NCBI GenBank assembly: GCA_964406575.1
Contig: CAYOSH010000007.1
Location: forward strand, 77,153 to 141,152
Direction of reading: 5' to 3'
DNA from: WTAW01 sp964406575
GTDB taxonomy: Bacteria; Acidobacteriota; Aminicenantia; Aminicenantales; Aminicenantaceae
Length of the DNA: 64,000 nucleotides
The notes under the pieces are model-generated. The model did no database searches. It saw only the letters and a list, made by a program, of their open reading frames with translations, and had not been told where the DNA came from. This document shows positions 35,461 to 43,500 of this stretch, one piece after another. The stretch's first letter is position 1, and each line of letters opens with the position of its first letter. A program made the translations under genes and the position numbers.

Positions 35461-36357
35461 CTAGAGAAGGATGGGAAAAAGGTAATAGGCTCTGGGATCA
35501 AGCCTTTGCTTTCTGCTTCTCTCCTCAAGAGCTCTAAGGGGAGACCTGTAATCGATGAGGGTCGATTTGAAGCGAAGGACTGCTCCTGCCTTCTGCAGCT
35601 CTTTTAAGATCGGGAATTCCATCCCTTCCCCCACGTGAAGGACAAGATTCGTGCCAGAGGCATGTGCGGAGCGAATGACATCGATCAGCAGCGGCATTTC
35701 ATCGGGGGATTTTATGCTTTTGTCCGAAATATGGATCCACGCGCCTGCCCGGCTTAATTTAAAAAGAGCTGGGTCAAGGTCTTTATGATGATAATATACA
35801 AGACGGCTATGTGCTCGCTGACATAAATCCGCGAGAGAAATCAATTCGGATAAATCCCGCTCGGTGTCTCTGTTGCTCAAGTGGATATAGACGCCGTTTG
35901 CACCCATATTTTTTAATCCTGATAAATCAGGAGAGGAATCCTCTCTATTCTCGAGGGCACCGCTGTGAAAATATGCCGTTATGGAATGCCCTTCTGTTTT
36001 TCCCTTTTGAATGCTCTCAAGGTCCTGCGCATTTCTTCCCACTTCATCGTTAGTGTAGATATCCGCCCCCTCTGCGGCCAGCCACTCAAGCTGGACGATG
36101 TTCAAGGTCCCAGAGTCCACAAGCCGAAAGCGAGACTTTGTCCTTTTTCTTCGCCAGAGCTTGACGGCATCCAAGAGCATCGGGAAATCATAGAGGTCAT
36201 CACGAACAGTGATGACAGCGTTTTCCTCAACTGTCGCAAGAAGTGCAAAGGTCTTCAAGGTATTTTCGGATGTATCCAGCATATGATTGTCTTTGAGCTC
36301 TGTATGCATCTGATCGTTTTTAGCCACAAAAATTCTCACGATTGCTTTTGGAGGCAA
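35461..36357 (-). CDS. Protein of unknown function, barrel-like
   Basis: 298 residues, not recognised. The sequence alternates short hydrophobic strands with amphipathic helices: ENAVITVRDD, KSRFRLVDSG, GADIYTND, HSITAYFHSG, ANGVYIHLSN, SRLVYYHHKD, AGAWIHISD, TNLVLHVGEG and VLRFKSTLID. That regular beta/alpha spacing suggests a TIM-barrel-like fold. There is no signal peptide, membrane segment or metal motif; HHKD and several His are present but not in a known pattern. It lies alone between the V-ATPase operon and the queuosine genes. Confidence 0.6.
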   Translation of the reverse strand: MPPKAIVRIFVAKNDQMHTELKDNHMLDTSENTLKTFALLATVEENAVITVRDDLYDFPMLLDAVKLWRRKRTKSRFRLVDSGTLNIVQLEWLAAEGADIYTNDEVGRNAQDLESIQKGKTEGHSITAYFHSGALENREDSSPDLSGLKNMGANGVYIHLSNRDTERDLSELISLADLCQRAHSRLVYYHHKDLDPALFKLSRAGAWIHISDKSIKSPDEMPLLIDVIRSAHASGTNLVLHVGEGMEFPILKELQKAGAVLRFKSTLIDYRSPLRALEERSRKQRLDPRAYYLFPILL

Positions 36358-36393
36358 TAGTATCGCAAAAACTCAACTCCCAGTCAATCAGGG

Positions 36394-36450
36394 AACATTT
36401 CGACTCCGTGATGAATGACCATCCGAGTGCCCCAATCGGTGATTCTAAAA
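36394..36450. repeat. MITE fragment (copy R3, type 2 left end)
   Basis: Matches the left end of the type-2 element: AACATTTCGACTCCGTGATG, then CCGAGTGCCCCAATCGGTGA. The right part is missing or replaced by the adjacent inverted repeat. Confidence 0.6.
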
Positions 36451-36463
36451 TCCGGTCTATCGC

Positions 36464-36580
36464 AATAATGAGTACCTTTATAGATAGAATCAGGAACGCT
36501 AAATCTTCCGACGTCGCTCAATCCATCACCTCTGATTCTATAAAGAGCAAATGATAACCTCAGGTACTCATTATTATGGT
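36464..36580. repeat. Inverted repeat of about 117 bp
   Basis: Arms CAATAATGAGTACC (36464-36477) and GGTACTCATTATTATGG (36564-36580) are complementary over 13-14 bp. Inner arms TTTATAGATAGAATCAG and CTGATTCTATAAA pair with a 4 nt bulge. The sequence is unlike the AAGCATCC MITE family apart from proximity to fragment R3. Confidence 0.7.
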
Positions 36581-36690
36581 GATTCCGATAACCAAATTCC
36601 GCTGTCACAAATCCGAAAAAACAGGCAGACGATCGGGGCACCTTGAAAAATGACAGGTTATCTTCTATCATCAGCATAGAATTTCAAGTT

Positions 36691-37386
36691 ATGAAAAAAG
36701 CTTTGGCGTTGTTCTCGGGTGGATTGGACTCCACAACAGCTCTGTATTGGGCCATCGAAAGGCACCCACATGTTTCCGCCATAACCTTTGACTACGGCCA
36801 GCGTCACGCTATCGAGGTCCAGTTTGCACAAAGGATCGCTAAAACTTTGAATGTTCCACTCAAGATCTTGAATATGGACTTGCAACAAATCGGCGGATCG
36901 TCCCTCACTGACCCCCATATGCCTCTCCCCGCTGCCGATCGAACACTCCCAAACAGAGGTGAGCCTCCCTCGACCTATGTGCCGTTCAGGAACGGAATAT
37001 TCCTTGCTCTCGCCGCTGCATGGGCCGAAGTCCGCGGCCAAACAGAGATCGTCTGCGGGTTTCATGTCCTGGATTCCCCCGATTATCCAGATACACGCCA
37101 GGAATTCGTTTCAGCCATGGAGGAAGCGATCAATCTGGGATCTAAAGCTTCTTTTGGCCAGACGCACATCCACATCCAAGCTCCTTTCATCGACATGAAA
37201 AAATCGGAAATCATCAGACAAGGCATCGCTTTGGGTGCTGATTATGCTTACTCTGTCTCCTGCTATTCTGGGGCAGAGGTTCCCTGCTTGGAGTGCGCAT
37301 CCTGTCGGTTGCGACAAAAGGCATGGGAGGACGTCGGAGTCACAGACCCCCTTATCCTCAGGCTTCAAAAGGAGGGAAAAATATGA
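36691..37386 (+). CDS. queC: 7-cyano-7-deazaguanine synthase QueC
   Basis: 231 residues from the ATG at 36691, where the conserved N-terminus begins; the frame extends 16 codons upstream without family content. QueC converts 7-carboxy-7-deazaguanine to preQ0 with ATP and ammonia. The PP-loop SGGLDSTT is at residues 9-16, FDYGQRH follows, and the zinc cysteines are in CYSGAEVPCLECASC near the C-terminus. It is coupled to queD by an ATGA overlap. Confidence 0.96.
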   Translation: MKKALALFSGGLDSTTALYWAIERHPHVSAITFDYGQRHAIEVQFAQRIAKTLNVPLKILNMDLQQIGGSSLTDPHMPLPAADRTLPNRGEPPSTYVPFRNGIFLALAAAWAEVRGQTEIVCGFHVLDSPDYPDTRQEFVSAMEEAINLGSKASFGQTHIHIQAPFIDMKKSEIIRQGIALGADYAYSVSCYSGAEVPCLECASCRLRQKAWEDVGVTDPLILRLQKEGKI

Positions 37387-37730
37387 GCTGGATCTTAACA
37401 GTCAGAGAACGATTCCAGGCCGCACACTATTTAAAAGAGTACAAGGGAAAGTGCGAAAAAATGCACGGCCACACTTTCCAGGTGGAGGTTCAGGTCGAAG
37501 TGGATCGATTGGACCGGACAGGCATCGGCATCGACTTCAACGAAATCAAAACGAAGATGAATGAGGTTTTGCCGGATCACACGCTCCTCAACGAAGTTTT
37601 TGACTTCAATCCCTCTGCCGAGAACCTCTCCAGACATTTTTTCCATGAACTGAAAAAATATTTTCCGGTGAAGCGTGTGACGGTCTGGGAATCAGCGGAT
37701 GCCTCAGCCATATATACTGAAGATAACTGA
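37383..37730 (+). CDS. queD: 6-carboxytetrahydropterin synthase QueD
   Basis: 115 residues from the ATG overlapping the queC stop. PTPS-family enzyme making 6-carboxy-tetrahydropterin from dihydroneopterin triphosphate. Zinc ligands are in FQAAHYL and HGHTF, the catalytic Cys in KCEKMHGH, and the C-terminal Glu in VWESADASA. It lies between queC and queE; the GTP cyclohydrolase (folE) is not in the window. Confidence 0.95.
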   Translation: MSWILTVRERFQAAHYLKEYKGKCEKMHGHTFQVEVQVEVDRLDRTGIGIDFNEIKTKMNEVLPDHTLLNEVFDFNPSAENLSRHFFHELKKYFPVKRVTVWESADASAIYTEDN

Positions 37731-38328
37731 AATCTTCCCTTCCATTCAGGGCGAGGGTCTAAGGAGTGGGGAGCCGACAATATTCATCCGGCTGACCGGG
37801 TGTAATCTCAGGTGTGCCTTCTGTGACAGCAAGTATGCGTGGCAGGGGGGAGAGGAATATTCTGGAGGGAGGATCCTGGAGGCCGTGCGAAAAACCCGAA
37901 GGGGATTTCCTGCCGATTGGGTGTGTTTAACAGGGGGAGAGCCCCTGTATCAATCGATCGCGCCGCTCGTCAAGCAACTCAAGAAAATGGGCCTTAAGGT
38001 TCAAATAGAGACGAACGGCAGGCTCTACCGTCCACTCGGTGCGGATTGGTGGACACTCTCACCCAAACCGGAGACGTACGGATTCGCCCAGGAGTTCACG
38101 ACTCGAGCGAAAGAAGTGAAGCTCGTGGTGAGTCGAGAGCTGACGTTGGCGGTCATCCAAAAACTTCGAAGGGAATTCCCCGTCCAAACGCCCGTCCTAC
38201 TGCAGCCGCAGTCCCAGACAAAATGGAGCACTGATCTGGCCATGAAATTGTTAAAGAGCACCATGAAGGACGGTTTGAAAAATATCCGCTTTTCCGTACA
38301 ATTGCACAAGTACATCGGAGTGCGATAA
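37699..38328 (+). CDS. queE: 7-carboxy-7-deazaguanine synthase QueE
   Basis: Radical SAM enzyme of 209 residues that contracts carboxy-tetrahydropterin to CDG. The triad CNLRCAFC (Cys35, Cys39, Cys42) has QueE spacing, preceded by EIFPSIQGEG and followed by the substrate loop CDSKYAW and TGGEPL. The ATG at 37699 gives a normal N-terminus and overlaps queD by 32 nt. With queC, queD and the separate queF it completes preQ1 synthesis from carboxy-tetrahydropterin. Confidence 0.95.
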   Translation: MPQPYILKITEIFPSIQGEGLRSGEPTIFIRLTGCNLRCAFCDSKYAWQGGEEYSGGRILEAVRKTRRGFPADWVCLTGGEPLYQSIAPLVKQLKKMGLKVQIETNGRLYRPLGADWWTLSPKPETYGFAQEFTTRAKEVKLVVSRELTLAVIQKLRREFPVQTPVLLQPQSQTKWSTDLAMKLLKSTMKDGLKNIRFSVQLHKYIGVR

Positions 38329-38344
38329 ACCACACTACCCTCAA

Positions 38345-40195
38345 ATGTATACCGATCGGACTACGAAAACAAAAATTCACCTCTTGCTCTTTCTGGCAAT
38401 GGTCATCGCCCTCGGCCATCAAGCGGTTTTCGTGCACTGGACGTGCGACGACGCCTTTGTCTCATACCGGTATGCGGAAAACCTCAGTCACGGGCAAGGG
38501 CTGGTCTTTAATTCAGGAGAAAAAGTGGAGGGATTCTCCAATTTTTCCTGGGTCGTCTTACTGGCATTTTTCAACAGATTCGGACTATCCCCTCTTTGGG
38601 TCTCGAAGGCCTTCTCTGTCTTAATCTCTCTTTTATTGATCGGACACGTTTTTAAAATCGCACGCGAGTCTGGTGTGGGACATGTTGGTGCTCTTCTGTG
38701 CTCATTCCTGGTCGGCTCGGCCACAAGCCTCGCTTACTTCTCGATGTCAGGGCTGGAGACACTCCTGTACACTTTTCTCCTCTTGCTCGCTGTTACCCTC
38801 AACAAAAAATTCATAGCCGCTCCATCGAAGGGGACGCTCTGGATTCTGTATATTGTTCTTCTTTGTGTGGCGATAACGCGCCCTGAGGGTATTCTCTTCC
38901 TGCTGATCTCCTCTGTTTACCACGCGGGTCAAGGGTTGCGCCAAAAGAAAGGTGAAGCCCTCAAGACAACACTCCCCGTACCCCTCCTCTTTCTGTCTCT
39001 TTATGCAGGATTTATCGTCCTCCGTTATGTGTACTATGCTGATATTTTCCCGAATACATTTTACGCAAAACCTTTGGGAACATTCGTCGAGGCCGGATAC
39101 AACGCCTTTTTTATCAACTTCTCCAGCGGATTTATCTCGGGATCCTTCTTCCTTTTCCCTCTGCTCCTGCTCATGGCTCACAAGAGATTTCTGTTCCAAA
39201 ACCTTTATCCTGTACTTTTCTGCCTGGCTCAGGTTTTTTTCATGTCTTACACCGGCGACTGGATGGCTTTCGGTCGATTTTTCTTCCCTGTCTTTCCGCT
39301 GGCCGTCGTATTAACATTGGCCTTCCTGGGCAGTCTCCGCGCCGGCTTTTCCACACAAAGATATAAACTTCTGGCGCCGCTCACAGCCTTCGCTGTATGG
39401 CTTGTTTTTGCAGGCCTTAACGGGATGCAGACCATCAGGGCGGTGGCCGACAAGGATGACTATCCCTATCTCGTCATGAATTCTGCCGAATTGACCAAAG
39501 TGGGGAAATGGCTGAAGGGCAACTTCTCGCCGGAGACCAAAATCTCGCTCCGCAGACAGGGAGCGGTGCCCTACTATTCTCAGATGAGATCATTGGACTT
39601 TCTCGGACTCACGGATAGGACGATCGCCAGAATGGTCTTTCACAAAAAGGACCTAACAGAAGAATCCAGACTGATCGCCAGATATATCGTTCAACAAGGG
39701 CCTGATCTGATCATCCTGTTTTCGTCCAAATCTGAAATCAGAGGTTGGTCCATCGATGCGTCTCCCGCCGGTGGGAGACTGAACCACCTCGAATACCTCA
39801 TTCACAACCTGGCTATCAAAGAAGGGTACACCGCCCTTCAGAGCATCCCCTTGGGCGAAATAGAGGACGCTCACCTTCTGGCAAGGCCCGGAGCGCCCGA
39901 TCTTTTACGAAAGGTCCACAAACAAACGCATGGCCCTGAATCATCCATCGTCCAGAGGACTGATTCACGAGTTGAAATCGCTGTGGATGCAAGGCGACGT
40001 CCCATGAAGATTTGGTCGTCCACCTCGAATGGGCCGCAACGAAGCAGATGCGGCGAGCTCAGCTCGCCGGAGGGAAAAAATGCCGATCATAGAGATAAGA
40101 TCCTCAGAAAAATGAGGATCGGCAGTTTTTATGGATCATTCATCTTTAATAGGATTCCCAGAGTTCCCCCCAATCTGTTTTTGCGAAGTCCCTGA
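38345..40195 (+). CDS. GT-C membrane glycosyltransferase, AftB/ZomB-like
   Basis: 616-residue polytopic protein with about ten membrane helices in residues 10-360 and a periplasmic C-terminal domain. The first periplasmic loop has WTCDDAFVSYRYAENL followed by GLVFNSGEKVEGFSNFSW, the Asp-Asp active-site and loop pattern of polyprenyl-phosphate-sugar-dependent arabinofuranosyltransferase-like GT-C enzymes such as mycobacterial AftB. Two genes downstream is a DPPR-synthase-like UbiA protein, the enzyme that starts synthesis of that donor in mycobacteria. The last 60 or so residues are low-complexity, cross a terminator hairpin and overlap the opposite gene by 50 bp, so a frameshift near the end is likely. 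Sugar and acceptor are unknown. Confidence 0.72.
   Translation: MYTDRTTKTKIHLLLFLAMVIALGHQAVFVHWTCDDAFVSYRYAENLSHGQGLVFNSGEKVEGFSNFSWVVLLAFFNRFGLSPLWVSKAFSVLISLLLIGHVFKIARESGVGHVGALLCSFLVGSATSLAYFSMSGLETLLYTFLLLLAVTLNKKFIAAPSKGTLWILYIVLLCVAITRPEGILFLLISSVYHAGQGLRQKKGEALKTTLPVPLLFLSLYAGFIVLRYVYYADIFPNTFYAKPLGTFVEAGYNAFFINFSSGFISGSFFLFPLLLLMAHKRFLFQNLYPVLFCLAQVFFMSYTGDWMAFGRFFFPVFPLAVVLTLAFLGSLRAGFSTQRYKLLAPLTAFAVWLVFAGLNGMQTIRAVADKDDYPYLVMNSAELTKVGKWLKGNFSPETKISLRRQGAVPYYSQMRSLDFLGLTDRTIARMVFHKKDLTEESRLIARYIVQQGPDLIILFSSKSEIRGWSIDASPAGGRLNHLEYLIHNLAIKEGYTALQSIPLGEIEDAHLLARPGAPDLLRKVHKQTHGPESSIVQRTDSRVEIAVDARRRPMKIWSSTSNGPQRSRCGELSSPEGKNADHRDKILRKMRIGSFYGSFIFNRIPRVPPNLFLRSP
40099..40130 (+). 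terminator. Intrinsic terminator at the end of the GT-C gene
   Basis: GATCCTCA (40099-40106) pairs with TGAGGATC (40113-40120) around a GAAAAA loop, followed by GGCAG and five Ts. An outer GCCGATC may extend pairing. It lies inside the annotated reading frame, which suggests the true stop comes earlier. Confidence 0.72.
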
Positions 40196-41222
40196 TCATT
40201 TTGCGTCCCCTTGTGGGGTACCAGAGGATATCATGGTAGATATTGCTCGCAAAAGGTGCCCAGACGATAAGGGGCGAATGCAGGAGGATTTTTTCAAAAG
40301 GCCTAAGAAAACCGATGCGGAGCATCTGGTCTCCCCAGATCACAAAGCTTTTTTTTGACTTGAATCCAAAATTCATCGCGGAAATATCCTCTCCCACCAC
40401 ATCGATCTCCGCAGGGTCGCCTTTCCCCAATCCCCTCTCGTGACACATGCGGATGTAGGGAATGTCCATGGGTGAAAAACCCATGATCTTTGCGGCGATG
40501 GCATCGATGGCCACAGAATCCGCGCTGGCGAGGATCACATTTTTTTCCTTGGGAACCATGGTCCTCGGCCCTGCCCCATCACCACACACAGTGCCATCCA
40601 TCACAGAAAAAATGCCGGGATGCAACTCCTTCTGCATGACGAGCAGGTCCACCAGGACTTCATGGATGTACTTATGGGAATAATGCCTGACCTCCTTCAG
40701 CAATCCCCCAAAAGCGTTCTTTATAGCACCCGTGGTCACTGAATGACCGTGGGTTTTTACTGTCGGGAGGTGAATGACGTTCTTTCCGATGAACATCTTG
40801 GGGATCTCGATCCCTTCAGGGAATATTTGGTCCAGTTTCAGCAATTTATCCTTGAATGTATACTTGGTCCATTCAGCTTGGGGGAGAGGGACATAATCGA
40901 CGCCAAATCTTTCGAGGATCGGCGTCCATTTGTTGTTTTTGGCTCCCTTCACAGGGTCTGTCACCACAGTTTTGTTCTCGACGGCAACCAGCCTCTCCTT
41001 TGCGTATCCATCCTGGATAAGGGTACTCAAAACGCCATCCAGCTGCCAAGGCTCACTCGAACACGCGGGAAAATATTTTGTCCATGATAAGTTGAGCTTG
41101 ATCATCGTGGTGTTGTCTTTAGAGATAAACCGCTCATAATCGGCCAAATGCATGAGTTTTTGGTAGTCGTCCAATACTGTTTGCGTCGATGTTCTCAGAA
41201 CGACAACTTTTGCTTTTTCCAT
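40146..41222 (-). CDS. DUF362-domain protein
   Basis: 358-residue protein of the DUF362 family, function unknown, often found near iron-sulfur or redox proteins. Conserved elements: VIHLPTVKTHGHSVTTGAIKNAFGGL, SVMDGTVCGDGAGPRTM, and the SADSVAIDAIAAKIMG block near residue 235. No ferredoxin motif is present in this copy. It lies 3 bp downstream of the ubiA-like gene and converges with the GT-C gene. A truncated paralogue is at 22.7 kb. Confidence 0.85.
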   Translation of the reverse strand: MEKAKVVVLRTSTQTVLDDYQKLMHLADYERFISKDNTTMIKLNLSWTKYFPACSSEPWQLDGVLSTLIQDGYAKERLVAVENKTVVTDPVKGAKNNKWTPILERFGVDYVPLPQAEWTKYTFKDKLLKLDQIFPEGIEIPKMFIGKNVIHLPTVKTHGHSVTTGAIKNAFGGLLKEVRHYSHKYIHEVLVDLLVMQKELHPGIFSVMDGTVCGDGAGPRTMVPKEKNVILASADSVAIDAIAAKIMGFSPMDIPYIRMCHERGLGKGDPAEIDVVGEDISAMNFGFKSKKSFVIWGDQMLRIGFLRPFEKILLHSPLIVWAPFASNIYHDILWYPTRGRKMIRDFAKTDWGELWESY

Positions 41223-41225
41223 ATC

Positions 41226-42110
41226 CTACCACCCATAATATATGATGAGGCTCGCTGAAACGACCCAAAGGAAAATATCAAAAAGGAGAGGACGGTCTTT
41301 CAGGATCAATGCTTCCGGAGTCCCTCCCTCAGCTTTTTGGTGAATGAGATAGAGATACCTGAATATTCCATAGAGGACAAATGGGACTGTCAAAATCAAT
41401 TTGTTCGTTCCGAATTTGGTTATGGTCTCGTCCGAAATGGTGTAAAGGCAGTACGCGATGACAGTTGAGGCTGTGACCACGGAGATCATCTGATCCATGA
41501 GGTACGGCGAATACTCTTTAAGGATGGGCCGGTGGTTCACCGCCTCTTTGTCCAGGAGCATAATCTCATGCCGCCTTTTGCTCAGCGCGAGAAAAAGCGC
41601 AAGCAGTGTTGTGCAGATCAGAAGCCACGGCGAGATGTAAACCCGAATGGCAACGGCACCCGCAATGACGCGAAGGAAAAAACCCGAAGCAACGATAAAC
41701 ACATCCAGGATGACAACATGCTTCAAGTAGAACGAATAGGCTAGCTGGAGAACAAAGTAAACAAGGGCCACATAAAGAAATTCTGTATTCACCGCATAGG
41801 CCAAAAGAAGACTGATAAAGCTCAGAACAAAGAAGGCCACAACGGCCTGGCTCTTTTTGAGTTTTCCGGAGGCCAGTGGCCGCAAAGACTTGATGGGATG
41901 ACGCCTATCCTCCTCGAGGTCTTTCAGGTCATTCAAGATGTAAAGAGCACCGGAAAGCAGGCAGTAGGCCGCGAAGGCCATCAGTGTCTGGAGGAACATC
42001 GGAAGGTTGAAGATGTTCTCCGAAAAAATGAGGGGTGCAAAGATAAAGAGATTTTTCATCCACTGCTGGGGCCTGATGGATTTAAAAAGCTCAATAAGTA
42101 TCATTGACAT
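41226..42110 (-). CDS. UbiA-family prenyltransferase, DPPR-synthase-like
   Basis: 294 residues from the ATG at 42110 (the frame continues 18 codons into a repeat without family content). Seven to nine membrane helices. The sequence resembles decaprenyl-phosphate phosphoribosyltransferase (mycobacterial Rv3806c): SIRPQQWMKN, the metal-binding NDLKDLEEDRRHPIKSLRP, QLAYSFYLKH and SGFFLRVIAGAVA. That enzyme transfers 5-phosphoribose to a polyprenyl phosphate to start the arabinose donor pathway. The AftB-like GT-C gene two genes away supports the role. Other UbiA substrates remain possible. Confidence 0.83.
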   Translation of the reverse strand: MSMILIELFKSIRPQQWMKNLFIFAPLIFSENIFNLPMFLQTLMAFAAYCLLSGALYILNDLKDLEEDRRHPIKSLRPLASGKLKKSQAVVAFFVLSFISLLLAYAVNTEFLYVALVYFVLQLAYSFYLKHVVILDVFIVASGFFLRVIAGAVAIRVYISPWLLICTTLLALFLALSKRRHEIMLLDKEAVNHRPILKEYSPYLMDQMISVVTASTVIAYCLYTISDETITKFGTNKLILTVPFVLYGIFRYLYLIHQKAEGGTPEALILKDRPLLFDIFLWVVSASLIIYYGW

Positions 42111-42155
42111 GATTGTATTTTTTTTTGGGCGATGAATCAAATGATTCGTGAAGGA

Positions 42156-42325
42156 TGTAAGCATCCTTATTTCCGTGATAAGGGCATTAGACGTAAAAAA
42201 GAGCGAGTCACTGTCCTTATGAGTCGGATGGTGGTGGGTGGGGGGGTCTTCGACGAATATGGACTGTGACGAGCTCCTGCTATTATCATTTGACTTGAGA
42301 GCATCACGGAAATAAGGATGCTTCC
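42156..42325. mobile_element. MITE-like element, type 1 (copy R4)
   Basis: Well-preserved element. The left terminal repeat AAGCATCCTTATTTCCGTGA begins at 42159 and its inverted copy ends at 42323. The interior is an imperfect palindrome with a central G-rich tract (about 42226-42247). Flanks GTGAAGGA (42148-42155) and GTGAAGAA (42326-42333) look like an 8 bp target duplication with one mismatch. It lies 46 bp upstream of the ubiA-like ATG. No open frame or transposase. Confidence 0.88.
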
Positions 42326-42379
42326 GTGAAGAATTTTAGCATTCCCTCACATCTCTCCCCGTTCCGGATTTTCATGTTC

Positions 42380-43321
42380 TCAAATCCTCTCATTTCTAGG
42401 GATGAACCTTTTGTATCCCAGCCGGGCCATGTAAACACCCACAAAGATGATGACTGCCCCGGCTGCCTGCTGAGCCGTGATCCTCTCATCGAGGAAGAAA
42501 TAAGCAAAAAAGGCCGTAAAGACAGGAATGAGGTAGTCGTAGATCGCGGTTTTGGTGTTCCCCACGCGCCTCACAGAGACGTACCAGATTACATAACAAA
42601 TAACAAGCGCAAACATTCCCGAGTACAACAGAGCCCCCCAAGCCTTTAAAGACACTGCGCTGTATGGAATCCGTAAAATATCCTTGATACAAAAGGGGAG
42701 ATAGAAAACAGTTCCCATAGCCATGGTCAGAGCTGTTAGCTTTAGAGGAGATATTCGGTCGAGCAAGGGTTTAGCGAAAACGGTGTATAAGGCCCAGCAG
42801 ATATTTCCACAGAAGATCAAAAAATCGCCCCGACTGCTTCGTGCAGAGAACTGGAATGTTCCGAAACGGCTGGAAATCACCAGGTAGAAGCCCAAAAAAG
42901 AGAAAAGGATTCCCGCCCATGCTGCGGGGTGAATCCTCTCATGTTTCATACGAGAGCTCAAGAACGCAATGAACACAGGAGCCATGGCAATGATGATGGC
43001 CGAATTGGAAGCGGAAGTCATGTTTATTCCGTGGATGAAGAACATCTGGTAAGCTGTGTTGCCACACAGACCCAGGGTCACCAACGTCCAGAAGGTTTTT
43101 CGATCCACCCTTAAGCCCTCAGGACTCAGACCAAGAATAAGGATGAGCGCCGCCGAGGCGAAAAGCAACCGGATCCCATTAAAACCGAGTGGGGACAACT
43201 CTCTGAGCGCTATTTTTACGAATGAAAAATTAACTGCCCAGATCAGGACGGCTGAAAGCATAAGGACGTCGGTCGTTCCGAATTTTTTATAATCGACATC
43301 TCCAGTCTGTGGTATTGCCAT
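42380..43321 (-). CDS. EamA-family (DMT) permease
   Basis: 313-residue inner-membrane transporter with ten predicted helices in two tandem EamA domains. The first has WAVNFSFVKIALRELSPLGFNGIRL, the second WALYTVFAKPLLDRISPLKLTALTM and ends with the typical FAYFFLDERITAQQAAGAVIIFVGVYMA. Members export amino acids, nucleosides or other metabolites. Substrate unknown. It stands between repeat R4 and queF on the same strand. Confidence 0.9.
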   Translation of the reverse strand: MAIPQTGDVDYKKFGTTDVLMLSAVLIWAVNFSFVKIALRELSPLGFNGIRLLFASAALILILGLSPEGLRVDRKTFWTLVTLGLCGNTAYQMFFIHGINMTSASNSAIIIAMAPVFIAFLSSRMKHERIHPAAWAGILFSFLGFYLVISSRFGTFQFSARSSRGDFLIFCGNICWALYTVFAKPLLDRISPLKLTALTMAMGTVFYLPFCIKDILRIPYSAVSLKAWGALLYSGMFALVICYVIWYVSVRRVGNTKTAIYDYLIPVFTAFFAYFFLDERITAQQAAGAVIIFVGVYMARLGYKRFIPRNERI

Positions 43322-43500
43322 CTCTCTGTGATGACAGAGTATACTCGAATAGACCCAAATATGAAAAGCCGAATTTCAACAACAAGTGAAGGCTTCCACA
43401 ACGGGAAGTCTGTTGGCATATGAGAAAAAAAGAGCCGTGACTCGAATCCTGGGATACGACCTATCGAGAATCGTCGCTCAGAACTCGAGGCTGGAATCCG

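Larger units (their letters stand above)
36358..36690. other. Intergenic gap with a decayed MITE fragment and an inverted repeat
   Basis: About 330 bp without a supported gene, between two divergent transcription units. It contains a MITE fragment (36394-36450) and a separate inverted repeat (36464-36580). The queC promoter should lie near the right end, but no clear -35/-10 pair was found. Confidence 0.6.
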
